A DNA stretch of 64,000 nucleotides from Rhizobium sp. NRK18 (GTDB lineage: Bacteria > Pseudomonadota > Alphaproteobacteria > Rhizobiales > Rhizobiaceae), in assembly GCF_024385575.1 (NCBI RefSeq), contig NZ_JANFMV010000005.1, forward strand, positions 1-64,000, given 5' to 3'. Position numbers and translations under genes: made by a program. Shown piece after piece: positions 43,259-52,660 of the stretch (the stretch's first letter is position 1; the number at the start of each line of letters is the position of its first letter). The notes below the pieces were generated by a model. That model saw only the letters and a program-made list of their open reading frames with translations, was not told the origin of the DNA and did no database searches.

Positions 43259-44872
43259 ATGACGGATACGGGAATTCCCGCACCCGAAGGCCCGAGCGCA
43301 ATCATCGATACTGATTACGAAATCGGCCAGGACAACATCACCACAAACATAGGTCCATTCGGGCTCGACATTCACAATCCGGTCTTCATGATTTCCGGGT
43401 TGATGATCGTGGCATTCGTCCTTCTGACGCTGGCTTTCCAGGAGGAAGCCGGAGCCATCTTTCTCGCCATGCGTGACTGGCTGACAGCCACCTTCGACTG
43501 GTTCTTCCTGACATCCGCCAACATCTTCGTCGTCCTCTGCCTGTTCCTGATCGTCTCGCCCTATGGCCGGGTGCGCATCGGCGGCAAGGAGGCGACGCCC
43601 GACTATTCCTATTCCGGCTGGTTCGCCATGCTGTTTGCCGCCGGCATGGGCATCGGCCTGATGTTCTACGGCGTCTCCGAACCGATCTCGCATTTTTCCT
43701 CGTCCTTTGCCGATGACGCGGGAACACCCGAAAGCTGGGCTCCGCTCGGCGGTGCCCCCGGCGATGCCGTCACCGCCCGTCATCTCGGCATGGCGGCGAC
43801 GATCTTCCACTGGGGACTGCATCCCTGGGCGATCTATGCGGTCGTCGCGCTGGCGCTGGCGATCTTCGCCTATAACAAGGGCCTGCCGCTGACGATGCGC
43901 TCGGTCTTCTATCCGGTCTTCGGCGAGCGCGTCTGGGGCTGGCCCGGTCACGTGATCGACATTCTCGCCGTGCTTGCGACGCTGTTCGGTCTCGCGACAT
44001 CTCTCGGCTTCGGCGCCGAACAGGCGAATGCCGGCCTCAACCACATCTTCGGCATCCCGGTGAGCGAAGTCTCCAAGGTCGTGCTGATCGTCGCGATCAC
44101 CGGCGTGGCACTGACCTCGGTCGTCGCCGGGCTCGATGCCGGCGTCAAGCGGCTTTCCGAGATCAACATGGTGCTGGCCGCCCTGCTGCTGGCATTCGTG
44201 CTCATCGTCGGGCCGACGATGGCGATCGTCTCGGGCTTCTTCACCAACCTCTATGAGTATGCCCGCTACCTGCCGGAACTCGCCAATCCCTTCGGCCGGG
44301 CGGACGACAATTTCCGCGACGGCTGGACGGCGTTCTACTGGGCCTGGTGGATTTCCTGGTCGCCCTTCGTCGGCATGTTCATCGCCCGCGTGTCGCGCGG
44401 CCGCACCGTGCGCGAATTCATCGTCTGCGTGCTGCTCATCCCGTCGCTGGTCTCGGTCTTCTGGATGACCGCCTTCGGCGGCACGGCAATCAGCCAGATC
44501 GTCAATGACGGTTATCAGGCAGTTGTCGACGCGCCGCTGGAACTGAAGCTGTTCTCCATGCTGGAGGCGCTGCCGCTGCAGCAGATTACCTCCTTCATCG
44601 CCATCGTGCTGGTGATCGTCTTCTTCGTCACCTCCTCGGACTCCGGCTCGCTGGTCATCGACACGATCACCGCGGGCGGCAAGGTCGATGCCCCGACGCC
44701 GCAGCGGGTGTTCTGGGCAAGCTTCGAAGGCATCGTCGCGATCGCGCTGCTGCTTGGCGGCGGACTTGGCGCATTGCAGGCGATGGCGGTGTCGACGGGC
44801 TTTCCGTTCACGATCGTGCTTCTGCTGGCCTGCTACGCGATCCTCAAGGGACTGGCCAGCGAACCCCGCTGA
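43259..44872 (+). CDS. BCCT-family betaine/carnitine/choline transporter
   Basis: The 537-residue carrier has 12 predicted membrane helices, the sodium-site segment FAAGMGIGLMFYGVSEP and the family signature FHWGLHPWAIYAVVALALAI. The C-terminus is short, without the long cytoplasmic osmosensing tail of BetT/BetP-like proteins, so it may serve catabolic uptake more than osmotic response. Substrates in the family are glycine betaine, choline, carnitine and related trimethylammonium compounds. GAAGGAGAG precedes the ATG. It follows the DUF1989 operon after 279 bases. Confidence 0.93.
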   Translation: MTDTGIPAPEGPSAIIDTDYEIGQDNITTNIGPFGLDIHNPVFMISGLMIVAFVLLTLAFQEEAGAIFLAMRDWLTATFDWFFLTSANIFVVLCLFLIVSPYGRVRIGGKEATPDYSYSGWFAMLFAAGMGIGLMFYGVSEPISHFSSSFADDAGTPESWAPLGGAPGDAVTARHLGMAATIFHWGLHPWAIYAVVALALAIFAYNKGLPLTMRSVFYPVFGERVWGWPGHVIDILAVLATLFGLATSLGFGAEQANAGLNHIFGIPVSEVSKVVLIVAITGVALTSVVAGLDAGVKRLSEINMVLAALLLAFVLIVGPTMAIVSGFFTNLYEYARYLPELANPFGRADDNFRDGWTAFYWAWWISWSPFVGMFIARVSRGRTVREFIVCVLLIPSLVSVFWMTAFGGTAISQIVNDGYQAVVDAPLELKLFSMLEALPLQQITSFIAIVLVIVFFVTSSDSGSLVIDTITAGGKVDAPTPQRVFWASFEGIVAIALLLGGGLGALQAMAVSTGFPFTIVLLLACYAILKGLASEPR

Positions 44873-44937
44873 CCTGATCCCGAGGGCGGCGGGCGAGATC
44901 TGCCGCCCTTGATCTTTCAAAAGAGACAAGCGCGCGT

Positions 44938-44972
44938 GAAAAAGGCGCCTCCCGCTTTGGGAGGCGCCTTTC
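44938..44972. terminator. Bidirectional intrinsic terminator
   Basis: A 13-base perfect stem (AAAGGCGCCTCCC with GGGAGGCGCCTTT) with A- and T-rich flanks ends the BCCT gene and, on the other strand, the DUF7282 gene. Confidence 0.9.
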
Positions 44973-44992
44973 TTCCGACTGGAATACCCGGA

Positions 44993-45415
44993 TTACTGGT
45001 TCATCGGCACGTTGACGACGGTGTCGCCGGCGCCCATGGCAGGCGTGTCGACATCGGTCGAGCCCGGGCCGAAGTCATAGGTCGTGTTGCCGTTGGTTTC
45101 ATAGTGCAGCATGACCGAAACCTTGGTTGCCGGATCGAGGGGCTCGGAGGATTCGATCGTCACATCCGTGCTCTGACCCTTCGGAACGGCGATGTGGCCG
45201 AGCGATGCCGGCGGCTTGCCAGCGGCGTCGTTGTGGATCACCAGATAGCCGGCCTCAGGGGTCCAGACGCTGACGCCGGTGATCTTGTTGCCTTCGATCT
45301 TGGCGGTGCCGAGATCGACTTCCGGCAGGTTGCCCTGATGGCCATCGGAGGACTGGGCGAAGGCGACGCCGCCGAGAGCGAGCGTGGCGACGGTGGCGAG
45401 AATAGCGGTTTTCAT
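44993..45415 (-). CDS. Secreted DUF7282-type protein
   Basis: The 140-residue protein has a clear signal peptide (MKTAILATVATLALGGVAFA, cleavage before QSSDG). The mature part, with VSVWTPEAGYLVIHND and ASLGHIAVPKGQS, resembles DUF7282, a beta-sandwich domain thought to lie at the cell surface or periplasm. Function is unknown. It is transcribed alone with a good terminator after it. Confidence 0.75.
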   Translation of the reverse strand: MKTAILATVATLALGGVAFAQSSDGHQGNLPEVDLGTAKIEGNKITGVSVWTPEAGYLVIHNDAAGKPPASLGHIAVPKGQSTDVTIESSEPLDPATKVSVMLHYETNGNTTYDFGPGSTDVDTPAMGAGDTVVNVPMNQ

Positions 45416-45558
45416 GGGGGAGTCTCCTCAGTTTTGCGCCCGGCGATGCGTTGTCGCCGGATGTTATGGTCAGCGGTCATTGCCGCTGCGAGGTAAACAC
45501 CCACCGACGCCCGATGTTCCGAAGAAATTTATCATCAGGCCCCCGACACAATGTCCTC

Positions 45559-46314
45559 TCAGAGCGTTTGCGCCGCATTGATCGAGGAAACGAAGCGTCG
45601 CGTGCGCTCATGTTCGGGCGTACGGAAAATCTGTTCCGCGCTGCCTGTCTCGACGATCTTGCCGGCTTCCAGGAAGACGACGAAATTGGCGATCTGCGAG
45701 GCGAGCCGCAGGTCGTGGGTGGCCATGACCATGGTCGTTCCCTCGTTGGCGAGCGTGCCCAGGACATCGACCACTTCGGCCGCCAGTTCCGGATCGAGCG
45801 CCGAGGTCGGCTCGTCGCAGAGCAGCACCTTGGGCGAGGGCGCCAGCGCCCGGGCGATCGCCACGCGCTGCTGCTGGCCGCCCGACAGGTTGGCCGGCCA
45901 GGCGTCGATCTTGTGCTCCATGCCGACCTTGGTCAGGAGCTCGACCGCGCGTTCGCGCGCCTTTTCCTTCGGCCATTTCTGCACCACGAGCAGGCCTTCC
46001 ATGACGTTTTCCAGGACACTCCTGTGCGGAAAGAGCTGGAAATTCTGGAACACCATGCCGGTCTGGCAGCGGATCTTCTGGATCGAACGCCACGGCACCT
46101 TGCGGTCCGGCACGAATTCGACGCTTTCGCGGCCGATCGTCACCGTGCCCCGCGTCGGCTGCTCGAGCAGATTGATGGTTCTGAGCAGCGTGCTCTTGCC
46201 GCCGCCCGACGGACCGACCAGCGCGGTGACGCTGCCTTCGGGGAAGGAGAGAGAGATATCGCGCAGGATGACGGCCTCGCCGAAGCGCTTTTCGATGTCC
46301 TTGAGCTCAATCAT
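45559..46314 (-). CDS. Amino-acid (cystine-like) ABC transporter ATP-binding protein
   Basis: This 251-residue ATPase has Walker A GPSGGGKST, Q-loop FQNFQLFPH, signature LSGGQQQR, Walker [13 protein letters not shown] and H-loop MATHDL. It overlaps the permease gene by four bases and is the last gene of the binding protein - permease - ATPase operon. Confidence 0.92.
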   Translation of the reverse strand: MIELKDIEKRFGEAVILRDISLSFPEGSVTALVGPSGGGKSTLLRTINLLEQPTRGTVTIGRESVEFVPDRKVPWRSIQKIRCQTGMVFQNFQLFPHRSVLENVMEGLLVVQKWPKEKARERAVELLTKVGMEHKIDAWPANLSGGQQQRVAIARALAPSPKVLLCDEPTSALDPELAAEVVDVLGTLANEGTTMVMATHDLRLASQIANFVVFLEAGKIVETGSAEQIFRTPEHERTRRFVSSINAAQTL

Positions 46315-46991
46315 CGGCTGGCCTCCAGCATGCCGCCATAGCGCGCGAACCGCACTTCCAGCCGCGCCTGCAGCGTGGAGAGAACGGAGCTCATGGCGAG
46401 ATAGATGAGTGCTGCCTCGATATAGAGGATCAGCGGTTCATAGGTGGTCGCGACGATCCGCTGCGCCGCCTGGAACAGTTCCGGCACGGTGATGGCGGCG
46501 GCAAGCGAGGTGTCCTTGACCAGCGAAATGAAGGTGTTGGAGAGCGGCGGGATCGCCACCCGTCCGGCCTGTGGGAGAATCGTGCGCATCATCGCCTGGC
46601 GCCAGCTCATGCCGGTGGAATAGGCCGCTTCCCACTGGCCCTTCGGCACCGAGGAAATGGTCGCACGGATGATTTCCGAGGAGTAAGCGCCGATGTTCAG
46701 CGTGAAGCCGATGACGGCGGCCGGGAAGGCATCAAGCAGCACGCCGATGCTCGGAAGGCCGTAAAAGATCACGAAAAGCTGCACCAGAAGCGGCGTGCCC
46801 CGGAAGACCCAGACGTAGAAGCGGGCCAGAAGCGCCAGCGGCGTCGGGCCGAACAGCCGGGCGACCGCCGTCAGCAGGCCGAGTGCCAGCCCGAGCACGA
46901 AGGAGATGAGCGTCAGGGGGATGGTGAAGGTCAGGCCGGCCCAAAGCAGGGTCGGCAGCGCATCGGCCATCAGTTGCAGCCAGTGGGACAC
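46311..46991 (-). CDS. Amino-acid (cystine-like) ABC transporter permease
   Basis: The 226-residue HisM/TcyL-type permease has about five membrane helices and the coupling motif EIIRATISSVPKGQWEAAYS. It is a single permease, so probably a homodimer. The gene follows the binding-protein gene after a 100-base gap holding a strong hairpin. Confidence 0.9.
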   Translation of the reverse strand: MSHWLQLMADALPTLLWAGLTFTIPLTLISFVLGLALGLLTAVARLFGPTPLALLARFYVWVFRGTPLLVQLFVIFYGLPSIGVLLDAFPAAVIGFTLNIGAYSSEIIRATISSVPKGQWEAAYSTGMSWRQAMMRTILPQAGRVAIPPLSNTFISLVKDTSLAAAITVPELFQAAQRIVATTYEPLILYIEAALIYLAMSSVLSTLQARLEVRFARYGGMLEASR

Positions 46992-47009
46992 GATAAACTC
47001 CGTAAATGA

Positions 47010-47037
47010 GAGCGCCCGACGCGGACGTCAGGCGCTC
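47010..47037 (-). terminator. Intra-operon stem-loop after the binding-protein gene
   Basis: GAGCGCC and GGCGCTC form a stem that continues as GACG/CGTC after one mismatch, with a CGGA loop. It lies between the binding-protein stop and the permease start on the minus strand. Confidence 0.55.
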
Positions 47038-47091
47038 CATGTTCCATTTGTCGTCAGCCATTCGAACGGCAATCCCGCCGTTCGCGGCCTG

Positions 47092-47865
47092 TTATTTCGA
47101 GACGTCTTCGCCGAAATATTTTTCCGAGATCGTCTGATATGTACCGTCCGCCTTGATGTCGGCCAGAGCCTTGTCGATCGCGGCGACCAGATCTTCATCG
47201 CCCTTGCGGATCAGCACGCCGGAATGATCGGCATTGGCCTCTTCGGCGACGACCTTCACCGGTGCGTTCGGCTGGTGCTTCTTGAAGTCGAGATAGGACA
47301 GGCTGTCGTTGATCGTCGCGTCGGCGCGGCCGGTGATGACCAGTTGGATCGACTGGTCGAAGCCGTCGGTGCCGACGAGGCTGGCGCCGTTCTGTTCGGC
47401 AAGCTTGCCGAAGTTCGACGTCAGCGACTGGGCAGACTTCTTGCCCTTCAGGTCCGCAAAGCCCTTGATGTCCTCGTTCTTGGCGCTGACGATCAGCACG
47501 GCCTTCGAGGCGATATAGGGTTCGGAGAAGGCATACTTTTCCTTGCGCGCCTCGGTGATGCCGACTTCGTTGATGACGACGTCGTAGCGCTTGGCGTCGA
47601 GGCCGGCGATCAGGCCGTCCCACTTGCCTTCGACGAACTCCGGCTTGACGCCGAGCTGCTTGGCGATCGCTTCGCCGATTTCCACGTCGAAGCCGACGAG
47701 CTTGCCGCTGTCGTCATGATAGGTGAAGGGCGCATAGGTGCCTTCGGTGCCGATCTTCAACACGCCGTCGGCCTTGATCTGGTCGAGGTTGTCGCCGGCA
47801 AGCGCCGGAGTGAATGCGAGGGCCTGCAGCGCGGCGGCTGCGGCGAAAAGGTGGAGCCGGTTCAT
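47092..47865 (-). CDS. Amino-acid (cystine-like) ABC transporter substrate-binding protein
   Basis: The 257-residue periplasmic protein has a signal peptide (MNRLHLFAAAAALQALAFTP, cleavage near ALA-GD). It contains the segments GVLKIGTEGTYAPFTYHD and KWDGLIAGLDAKRYDVVIN, which follow FliY/TcyA-type cystine-binding proteins. L-cystine or a related amino acid is the likely ligand. AGGAAGGA precedes the ATG. Confidence 0.9.
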   Translation of the reverse strand: MNRLHLFAAAAALQALAFTPALAGDNLDQIKADGVLKIGTEGTYAPFTYHDDSGKLVGFDVEIGEAIAKQLGVKPEFVEGKWDGLIAGLDAKRYDVVINEVGITEARKEKYAFSEPYIASKAVLIVSAKNEDIKGFADLKGKKSAQSLTSNFGKLAEQNGASLVGTDGFDQSIQLVITGRADATINDSLSYLDFKKHQPNAPVKVVAEEANADHSGVLIRKGDEDLVAAIDKALADIKADGTYQTISEKYFGEDVSK

Positions 47866-48015
47866 TGTTATTCCTTCCTGAGTGCTCACGATGGGCGTCT
47901 TATCGCAGATATCGGCCGCCCTTTGATGGGAGAAACCTGCCGCCAAAAGTGGCAAATGAGAAAATTTTGCTCATTTTCCGCCAAAGGCGTGAAGAGGTTG
48001 CCGGTGGCTTCGATA

Positions 48016-48327
48016 TCAGCCGTGGTGGGACGGAAGTGTCATCCTGGCGAGATGATAGCGACGCGCGGGAGCCGCGCTTTTCTTCGCCGCGATGAGCCGA
48101 CCGAGTTCGCGCCGGGTGATTTCGACCGCACCGGCCGACACCGCAAGGGCGCGCATCGCGAGGCTGATGTCGAAGTGCTCGCGGTAGCTTCCGGGATATT
48201 GCAGCCATTTGCGCGCCATGCCGATGCGGTCGGCCATATCGAGCAGTTCCGCCGTCGTATCGGCCGCCATGTGGCACATGACCATGCCGCGGAACGGCGC
48301 TGCCATGTCATCGACATAAACCGCCAA
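48016..48327 (-). CDS. DUF4031 domain protein
   Basis: This 103-residue protein starts MAVYVDDMAAPFRGMVMCHM and contains ELLDMADRIGMARKWLQ and HFDISLAMRALAVSAGAVEI, the full pattern of DUF4031. The function is unknown; relatives occur in phages and in chromosomes of rhizobia. No phage genes are near. Confidence 0.82.
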   Translation of the reverse strand: MAVYVDDMAAPFRGMVMCHMAADTTAELLDMADRIGMARKWLQYPGSYREHFDISLAMRALAVSAGAVEITRRELGRLIAAKKSAAPARRYHLARMTLPSHHG

Positions 48328-48407
48328 TCGAATGTCCTTTCCTTCCGTCTGGCGATCAATCTAGGCGGCCGCCGATAGAAGTCCAGACGGTCGGGTGCGT
48401 GGCCGCT

Positions 48408-49508
48408 TCAGCGCGGTCCTTGCGAAAAGGCGCTGCTTGCCAGGCGGAACGGCGCCGAAATCGTGTTGCCGATCGTGCTGAAGACGAATACGCCGGCCCT
48501 CTGGACCTCATTCGGGCGCCCATCCGCCTTCAGCTTCGGGTAGAGTGCGGCCAATGCCGTGAAGCGATCGTGGTTGGTGCCGTCGGCGGACGATAGCTCG
48601 GATATGTCGACGATCGCCACATTCGCCTCCCGCGCCTCCTCCTGGATCGAGGGATCACGAATATCCAGCGCCCCGGCGCGCGTGTCGCCGGCGAGCAGGC
48701 TCGACAATTTCAGGGCGCGGTCATCGGGCGACACCAGGACGACAAGCGGGTTCTTCATCCGTCCGACGACCTCAAGCTGGGCGCGGAAAAGGTCGAGATC
48801 GATATCGGGTGCAGCGAGCACGACCTGCAGGCGGTTCATCTCGCGGCCCTTGCCGGTCAGCCGCATCTGCCTGAGTGCCTCCATCGTCAGCCAACCGCCC
48901 ATGCTGTGGCCCAGCACCAGCGTATCCTTGCCGCCGCTGCGGCCAAGGTCGGTGAGAAGTTCGGTCAGCTGGTCGCGCGAATAGGCTGCGGCGTCCTTGT
49001 CGCCGATATAACCCGATATTTCGGCCAGCGAGGGCCAGGCGAACAGCACCGCCATGCCGTCGACATCGGCGTCGGCGCTCATCTGCGCCATGCGGAAGAG
49101 CGATTCCTGAAAACTGTAGTTGAAGCCGTGCACGAACACGCCGATCTGCTTGCCGCTCTGCTTCTGCCGGGCCACGGCCTGCAGGAACTGGGTGTGGTCG
49201 ACCCGTTCGGCGGCAATGACGGTGAAGCTCTTGTCCGGACCGGCGGTGGGGCCGGGATATTCAATCTCGCCGGGCGTATGCGACTGCGGGATGGAGATGG
49301 TGTAGCGCAAATAGCGTGTCTTTTCGGCCTTGCCGGACCCGTAGCCTACCCCGTCTTCCGACGGCGAGCGGGTGGTGACGGCATAGATCGTCACCTCGCG
49401 CCACGGCTTGACCGAGACTTTGGCGGGAACCAGAACCGCGTCGGACGGCCGGGTGCCGCACCCGGCCAGCATGGCGCCGAGAAGCACCAACATGATGACG
49501 ATACGCAT
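48408..49508 (-). CDS. DUF900-type alpha/beta hydrolase lipoprotein
   Basis: The 366-residue protein has a lipobox LLGAMLAGC, so it should be a lipoprotein. Its core is an alpha/beta hydrolase of the DUF900 group: VFVHGFNYSFQESLFR and nucleophile elbow LGHSMGGWL, with a later Asp in SPDDRAL and probable His in GTNHDRF. The family includes esterase-like proteins of unknown substrate. It is followed on the plus side by no strong terminator. Confidence 0.82.
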   Translation of the reverse strand: MRIVIMLVLLGAMLAGCGTRPSDAVLVPAKVSVKPWREVTIYAVTTRSPSEDGVGYGSGKAEKTRYLRYTISIPQSHTPGEIEYPGPTAGPDKSFTVIAAERVDHTQFLQAVARQKQSGKQIGVFVHGFNYSFQESLFRMAQMSADADVDGMAVLFAWPSLAEISGYIGDKDAAAYSRDQLTELLTDLGRSGGKDTLVLGHSMGGWLTMEALRQMRLTGKGREMNRLQVVLAAPDIDLDLFRAQLEVVGRMKNPLVVLVSPDDRALKLSSLLAGDTRAGALDIRDPSIQEEAREANVAIVDISELSSADGTNHDRFTALAALYPKLKADGRPNEVQRAGVFVFSTIGNTISAPFRLASSAFSQGPR

Positions 49509-49569
49509 GCGTCCCCACTGATCATGGATTGAGATTGTTTAGCGATCGGCGCGGAAAATAGGGGCCGAG

Positions 49570-49595
49570 GAGCTGCCGGCAAGCGCCGGCAGCTC
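49570..49595 (-). terminator. Terminator of the RND efflux operon
   Basis: A perfect 11-base stem (GAGCTGCCGGC with GCCGGCAGCTC) and an AAGC loop lie 20 bases past the RND pump stop on the minus strand. The following T-run is weak. Confidence 0.7.
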
Positions 49596-49615
49596 GATTT
49601 CCATCACGAAAGCGC

Positions 49616-52600
49616 TTATTCTTCCTCGCGCGGAATGCGGAACCAGGTGACATAGAGCGCCGGCAGGAACAGGAGCGTCAGCAACGTCCCGACCACGATG
49701 CCGCCCATCATGGCGTAGGCCATCGGCCCCCAGAACACCTCGCGGGCGATCGGGATCAGGCCGAGCGTCGCGGCGGCGGCCGTCAGCATGATCGGCCGCA
49801 TTCTCTGCTCGGTCGCGTCTATCACGGCCTTGTACGGCGAGACCCCCTCCTTGCGCAGCTGCTCGATCTGCACGATCAGGATGACCGAGTTGCGGATCAG
49901 GATGCCGATCAGCGCCAGCACGCCGAGGATTGCGACGAACCCGAGCGGCGCGCGGCTCAAGACGAGGGCCGCCACCACCCCGATCAGGGCCAGAGGCGCG
50001 ACCGAGAAGACCAGGAACAGGCGGTGGAAGCTCTGCAGCTGGATCATCAGGAGGGTGGCCATGGCAAACAGCATCAGCGGAACGACCTGGATGATCGGCG
50101 CCTGGGACTGTGCACTCTGCTCGACGGCACCGCCGACCTTCACCGAATAGCCGACCGGCAGATCCTTGGCGAAGGCCGCGACCTTGTCCTTCAGCTCGTC
50201 AACGATCGTCGCAGGCTGCTTGTCTCCGATGATACCGCCCTTCAGCGTGATCGTCGGAATTCTGTTGCGCCTTGCAATACTCGGCTGCTCCAGTTCGTAA
50301 TCGAAGGTGGCGACAGACGACAGCGGCACGGATTCCCCCGAACTGCTGGTAATCTGCAGGCTCAAAAGACCATCGATCGATGACCGGTCGGTGTCGACCG
50401 CACGGCCCACCACGTCGATCAGATAGATGCTGTCGCGAACCTGCGTGACCGTCGTTCCCTGGACGACACCGTTCAGAACGTTGGCGATGTCCTGGGAGGA
50501 GACGCCAAGCTCGCGCGCCTTGTCCTGCAGGACGTTGACCTTGACCACGCGGGCAGGTTCGTTCCAGTCGAGCACGATGCTCGTCAGCTCGGGATTGCTG
50601 CCCATGACGGTGGCGAATTTCAGCGCCTCGTCGCGAACCTTCGTGGCATCCGGGCCGCTGACGCGATACTGCACCGGCTTGCCCACAGGCGGCCCGATGT
50701 CGAGCAGTTTCACATAGGCGTCGGAACCGGGAAAGGTCTTCTTCAGATAGGCCTGCAGTTCCGGACGCAACCGATTGCGCGCCTCCAGACTTTTCGTCAG
50801 GATGACGGTCTGACCGAAGGCCGGCGACGGATCCTGAACGTCGTAGGACAGGATGAAGCGCGGTGCGCCTTCGCCGATGTAGCTCGAGAAATGGTCGATA
50901 TCCGGATTGTTCTTGAGCTTCTCGTCTTCGAACTGCTGCATTTCACGGCCGGTTTCGGCGATCGTGCTGTTTTGCGGCAGATTCCAGTCGACGATCAGCT
51001 CCAGACGGTCGGAACTCGGGAAGAACTGCTGCTGGACGAGCGAGAAGCCGGCGATAGAAGCGCCGAACACGGCGATGGTGGCGATGACGGTCAGCCAGCG
51101 GAAACGCAGGCAGACGCGCAGAATGCTGCCGAAGGCGGAAGCGACGCGGCCCTTGTGCTCATGATGCTTCTTCATGCTCTTCGGCAGGATCGTCACACCG
51201 AGCAACGGCGTGAAGACCACCGCCACCACCCAGGACACGGTCAGCGACACGGCCAGGACGACGAACAGAGTGAAGGTGAATTCGCCGGCGCTGCTGTTGT
51301 TGAAGGCGATCGGCAGGAAGCCGGCCACCGTCACAAGCGTTCCCGTCAGCATCGGGAATGCCGTCGAGGTGTAGACGTGGGTCGCCGCCTTGCGCAGCGT
51401 ATCGCCGACTTCGAGCCGCGCCACCATCATCTCGACCGCGATCATGGCGTCATCGACCAGCAGGCCGAGGGCGATGATCAGCGCGCCGAGCGAAATGCGC
51501 TGCAGCGAAATGTCCGAATACTGCATGACGAGGAAGGTGATCGCCAGAACGAGCGGGATGGAAACCGCGACGACGAGGCCGGCCCGGACCCCGAGGCTGA
51601 TGAAGCTGATGGCCAGAACGATCACAACCGCCTCGAACAGCGCGCGGGTGAAGCCGGATACGGCCTCCTCGACGACGGCCGGCTGATCGGAGACGTGCGA
51701 GACGGTGACGCCGACCGGCAGCTCCTGCTGGATGCGTTCGATCTTCTCGTCGAGCGCCTTGCCGAAATCGAGCAGATTGGCGCCCGGCTTCATGCCGATC
51801 GCCAGACCGATCGCCGGCTTGCCGTTGTAGCGGAAAAGCGAGCTTGGCGGATCGACATAGCCACGACGGATATTGGCGACGTCCGTCAACGGAAAGAAGC
51901 GGTCATTGACCCTGAGATTGACGGCACGCAGGCTGTCCTCGGAGGAGAAGCTGCCGCCGACGCGGAGCGCGATGGTTTCGGCTCCCGATTGCATGATGCC
52001 GGACTGCGTGACCGCATTCTGTGCCTGCAGGGTCGAGATCACGGAGGACACGTTGAGGCCGAGCGCGGCAAGCTTCTTCGGCGAGAATTCGAGATAGATG
52101 ACCTCGTCCTGCGCGCCGATGATGCTGACCTTGCCGACATTCGGGACGGTCAGGATTTCGGTGCGGGCATCCTCGACCTTGTCGCGCAGCTCGCGCTTCG
52201 TCAGCCCATCCGAGGTGAAGGCGAAGATATTGCCGTAGACGTCACCGAACTTGTCATTGAAGAAGGGCCCCACGACGCCGGACGGAAAGTTGCCCTTGAT
52301 ATCGTTGACCATGTTGCGAACGGTCAGCCATGTCTGATCGACATCCTTGCCCCTCGTGGTGTCGAGCAGGTTGACGAAGACCGTGGTCGAGCCGGCCTTG
52401 GTGACGCTGCGGGTATAATCGAGGGAGGGCAATTCCTGCAGCTTCTTCTCGATGCGGTCGGTGACCTGCTGGGTCATTTCCTCCGCCGACGCGCCCGGCC
52501 ATTGAGCCTGCACGACCATGGTCTTGATCGTAAAGGACGGGTCCTCCTCGCGGCCGAGCTGCACGTATGCGTTCAGGCCCGCGAGGGCAAAGGCGATCAT

Positions 52601-52660
52601 GAAATACCAGACGATGGAGCGATGATCGAGCGCCCAATCCGAAAGATTGAATTTCTTCAC
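49616..52660 (-). CDS. RND multidrug efflux pump, TriC-like
   Basis: This 1014-residue inner-membrane proton antiporter has 12 membrane helices and two large periplasmic loops. The proton-relay Asp pair is in TM4 (GLLVDDAMIAVEMM). The start MKKFNLSDWALDHRSIVWYF and the segment GREEDPSFTIKTMVVQAQWPG closely follow TriC-type pumps of Pseudomonas, which work with two different adaptors, as here. Substrates may include biocides and detergents. An outer-membrane channel gene is not nearby, as also in the triABC operon. The gene overlaps its upstream adaptor by four bases. Confidence 0.93.
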   Translation of the reverse strand: MKKFNLSDWALDHRSIVWYFMIAFALAGLNAYVQLGREEDPSFTIKTMVVQAQWPGASAEEMTQQVTDRIEKKLQELPSLDYTRSVTKAGSTTVFVNLLDTTRGKDVDQTWLTVRNMVNDIKGNFPSGVVGPFFNDKFGDVYGNIFAFTSDGLTKRELRDKVEDARTEILTVPNVGKVSIIGAQDEVIYLEFSPKKLAALGLNVSSVISTLQAQNAVTQSGIMQSGAETIALRVGGSFSSEDSLRAVNLRVNDRFFPLTDVANIRRGYVDPPSSLFRYNGKPAIGLAIGMKPGANLLDFGKALDEKIERIQQELPVGVTVSHVSDQPAVVEEAVSGFTRALFEAVVIVLAISFISLGVRAGLVVAVSIPLVLAITFLVMQYSDISLQRISLGALIIALGLLVDDAMIAVEMMVARLEVGDTLRKAATHVYTSTAFPMLTGTLVTVAGFLPIAFNNSSAGEFTFTLFVVLAVSLTVSWVVAVVFTPLLGVTILPKSMKKHHEHKGRVASAFGSILRVCLRFRWLTVIATIAVFGASIAGFSLVQQQFFPSSDRLELIVDWNLPQNSTIAETGREMQQFEDEKLKNNPDIDHFSSYIGEGAPRFILSYDVQDPSPAFGQTVILTKSLEARNRLRPELQAYLKKTFPGSDAYVKLLDIGPPVGKPVQYRVSGPDATKVRDEALKFATVMGSNPELTSIVLDWNEPARVVKVNVLQDKARELGVSSQDIANVLNGVVQGTTVTQVRDSIYLIDVVGRAVDTDRSSIDGLLSLQITSSSGESVPLSSVATFDYELEQPSIARRNRIPTITLKGGIIGDKQPATIVDELKDKVAAFAKDLPVGYSVKVGGAVEQSAQSQAPIIQVVPLMLFAMATLLMIQLQSFHRLFLVFSVAPLALIGVVAALVLSRAPLGFVAILGVLALIGILIRNSVILIVQIEQLRKEGVSPYKAVIDATEQRMRPIMLTAAAATLGLIPIAREVFWGPMAYAMMGGIVVGTLLTLLFLPALYVTWFRIPREEE

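Noticed and set aside
43109..44929. Long minus-strand open frame opposite the BCCT gene
   Set aside because: It mirrors the membrane transporter and is rich in His, Asp and Arg as expected from antisense of hydrophobic codons.
47866..48015. Possible small gene between the cystine-like binding-protein gene and the DUF4031 gene
   Set aside because: No frame with a ribosome site or recognisable product was found in this 150-base gap.
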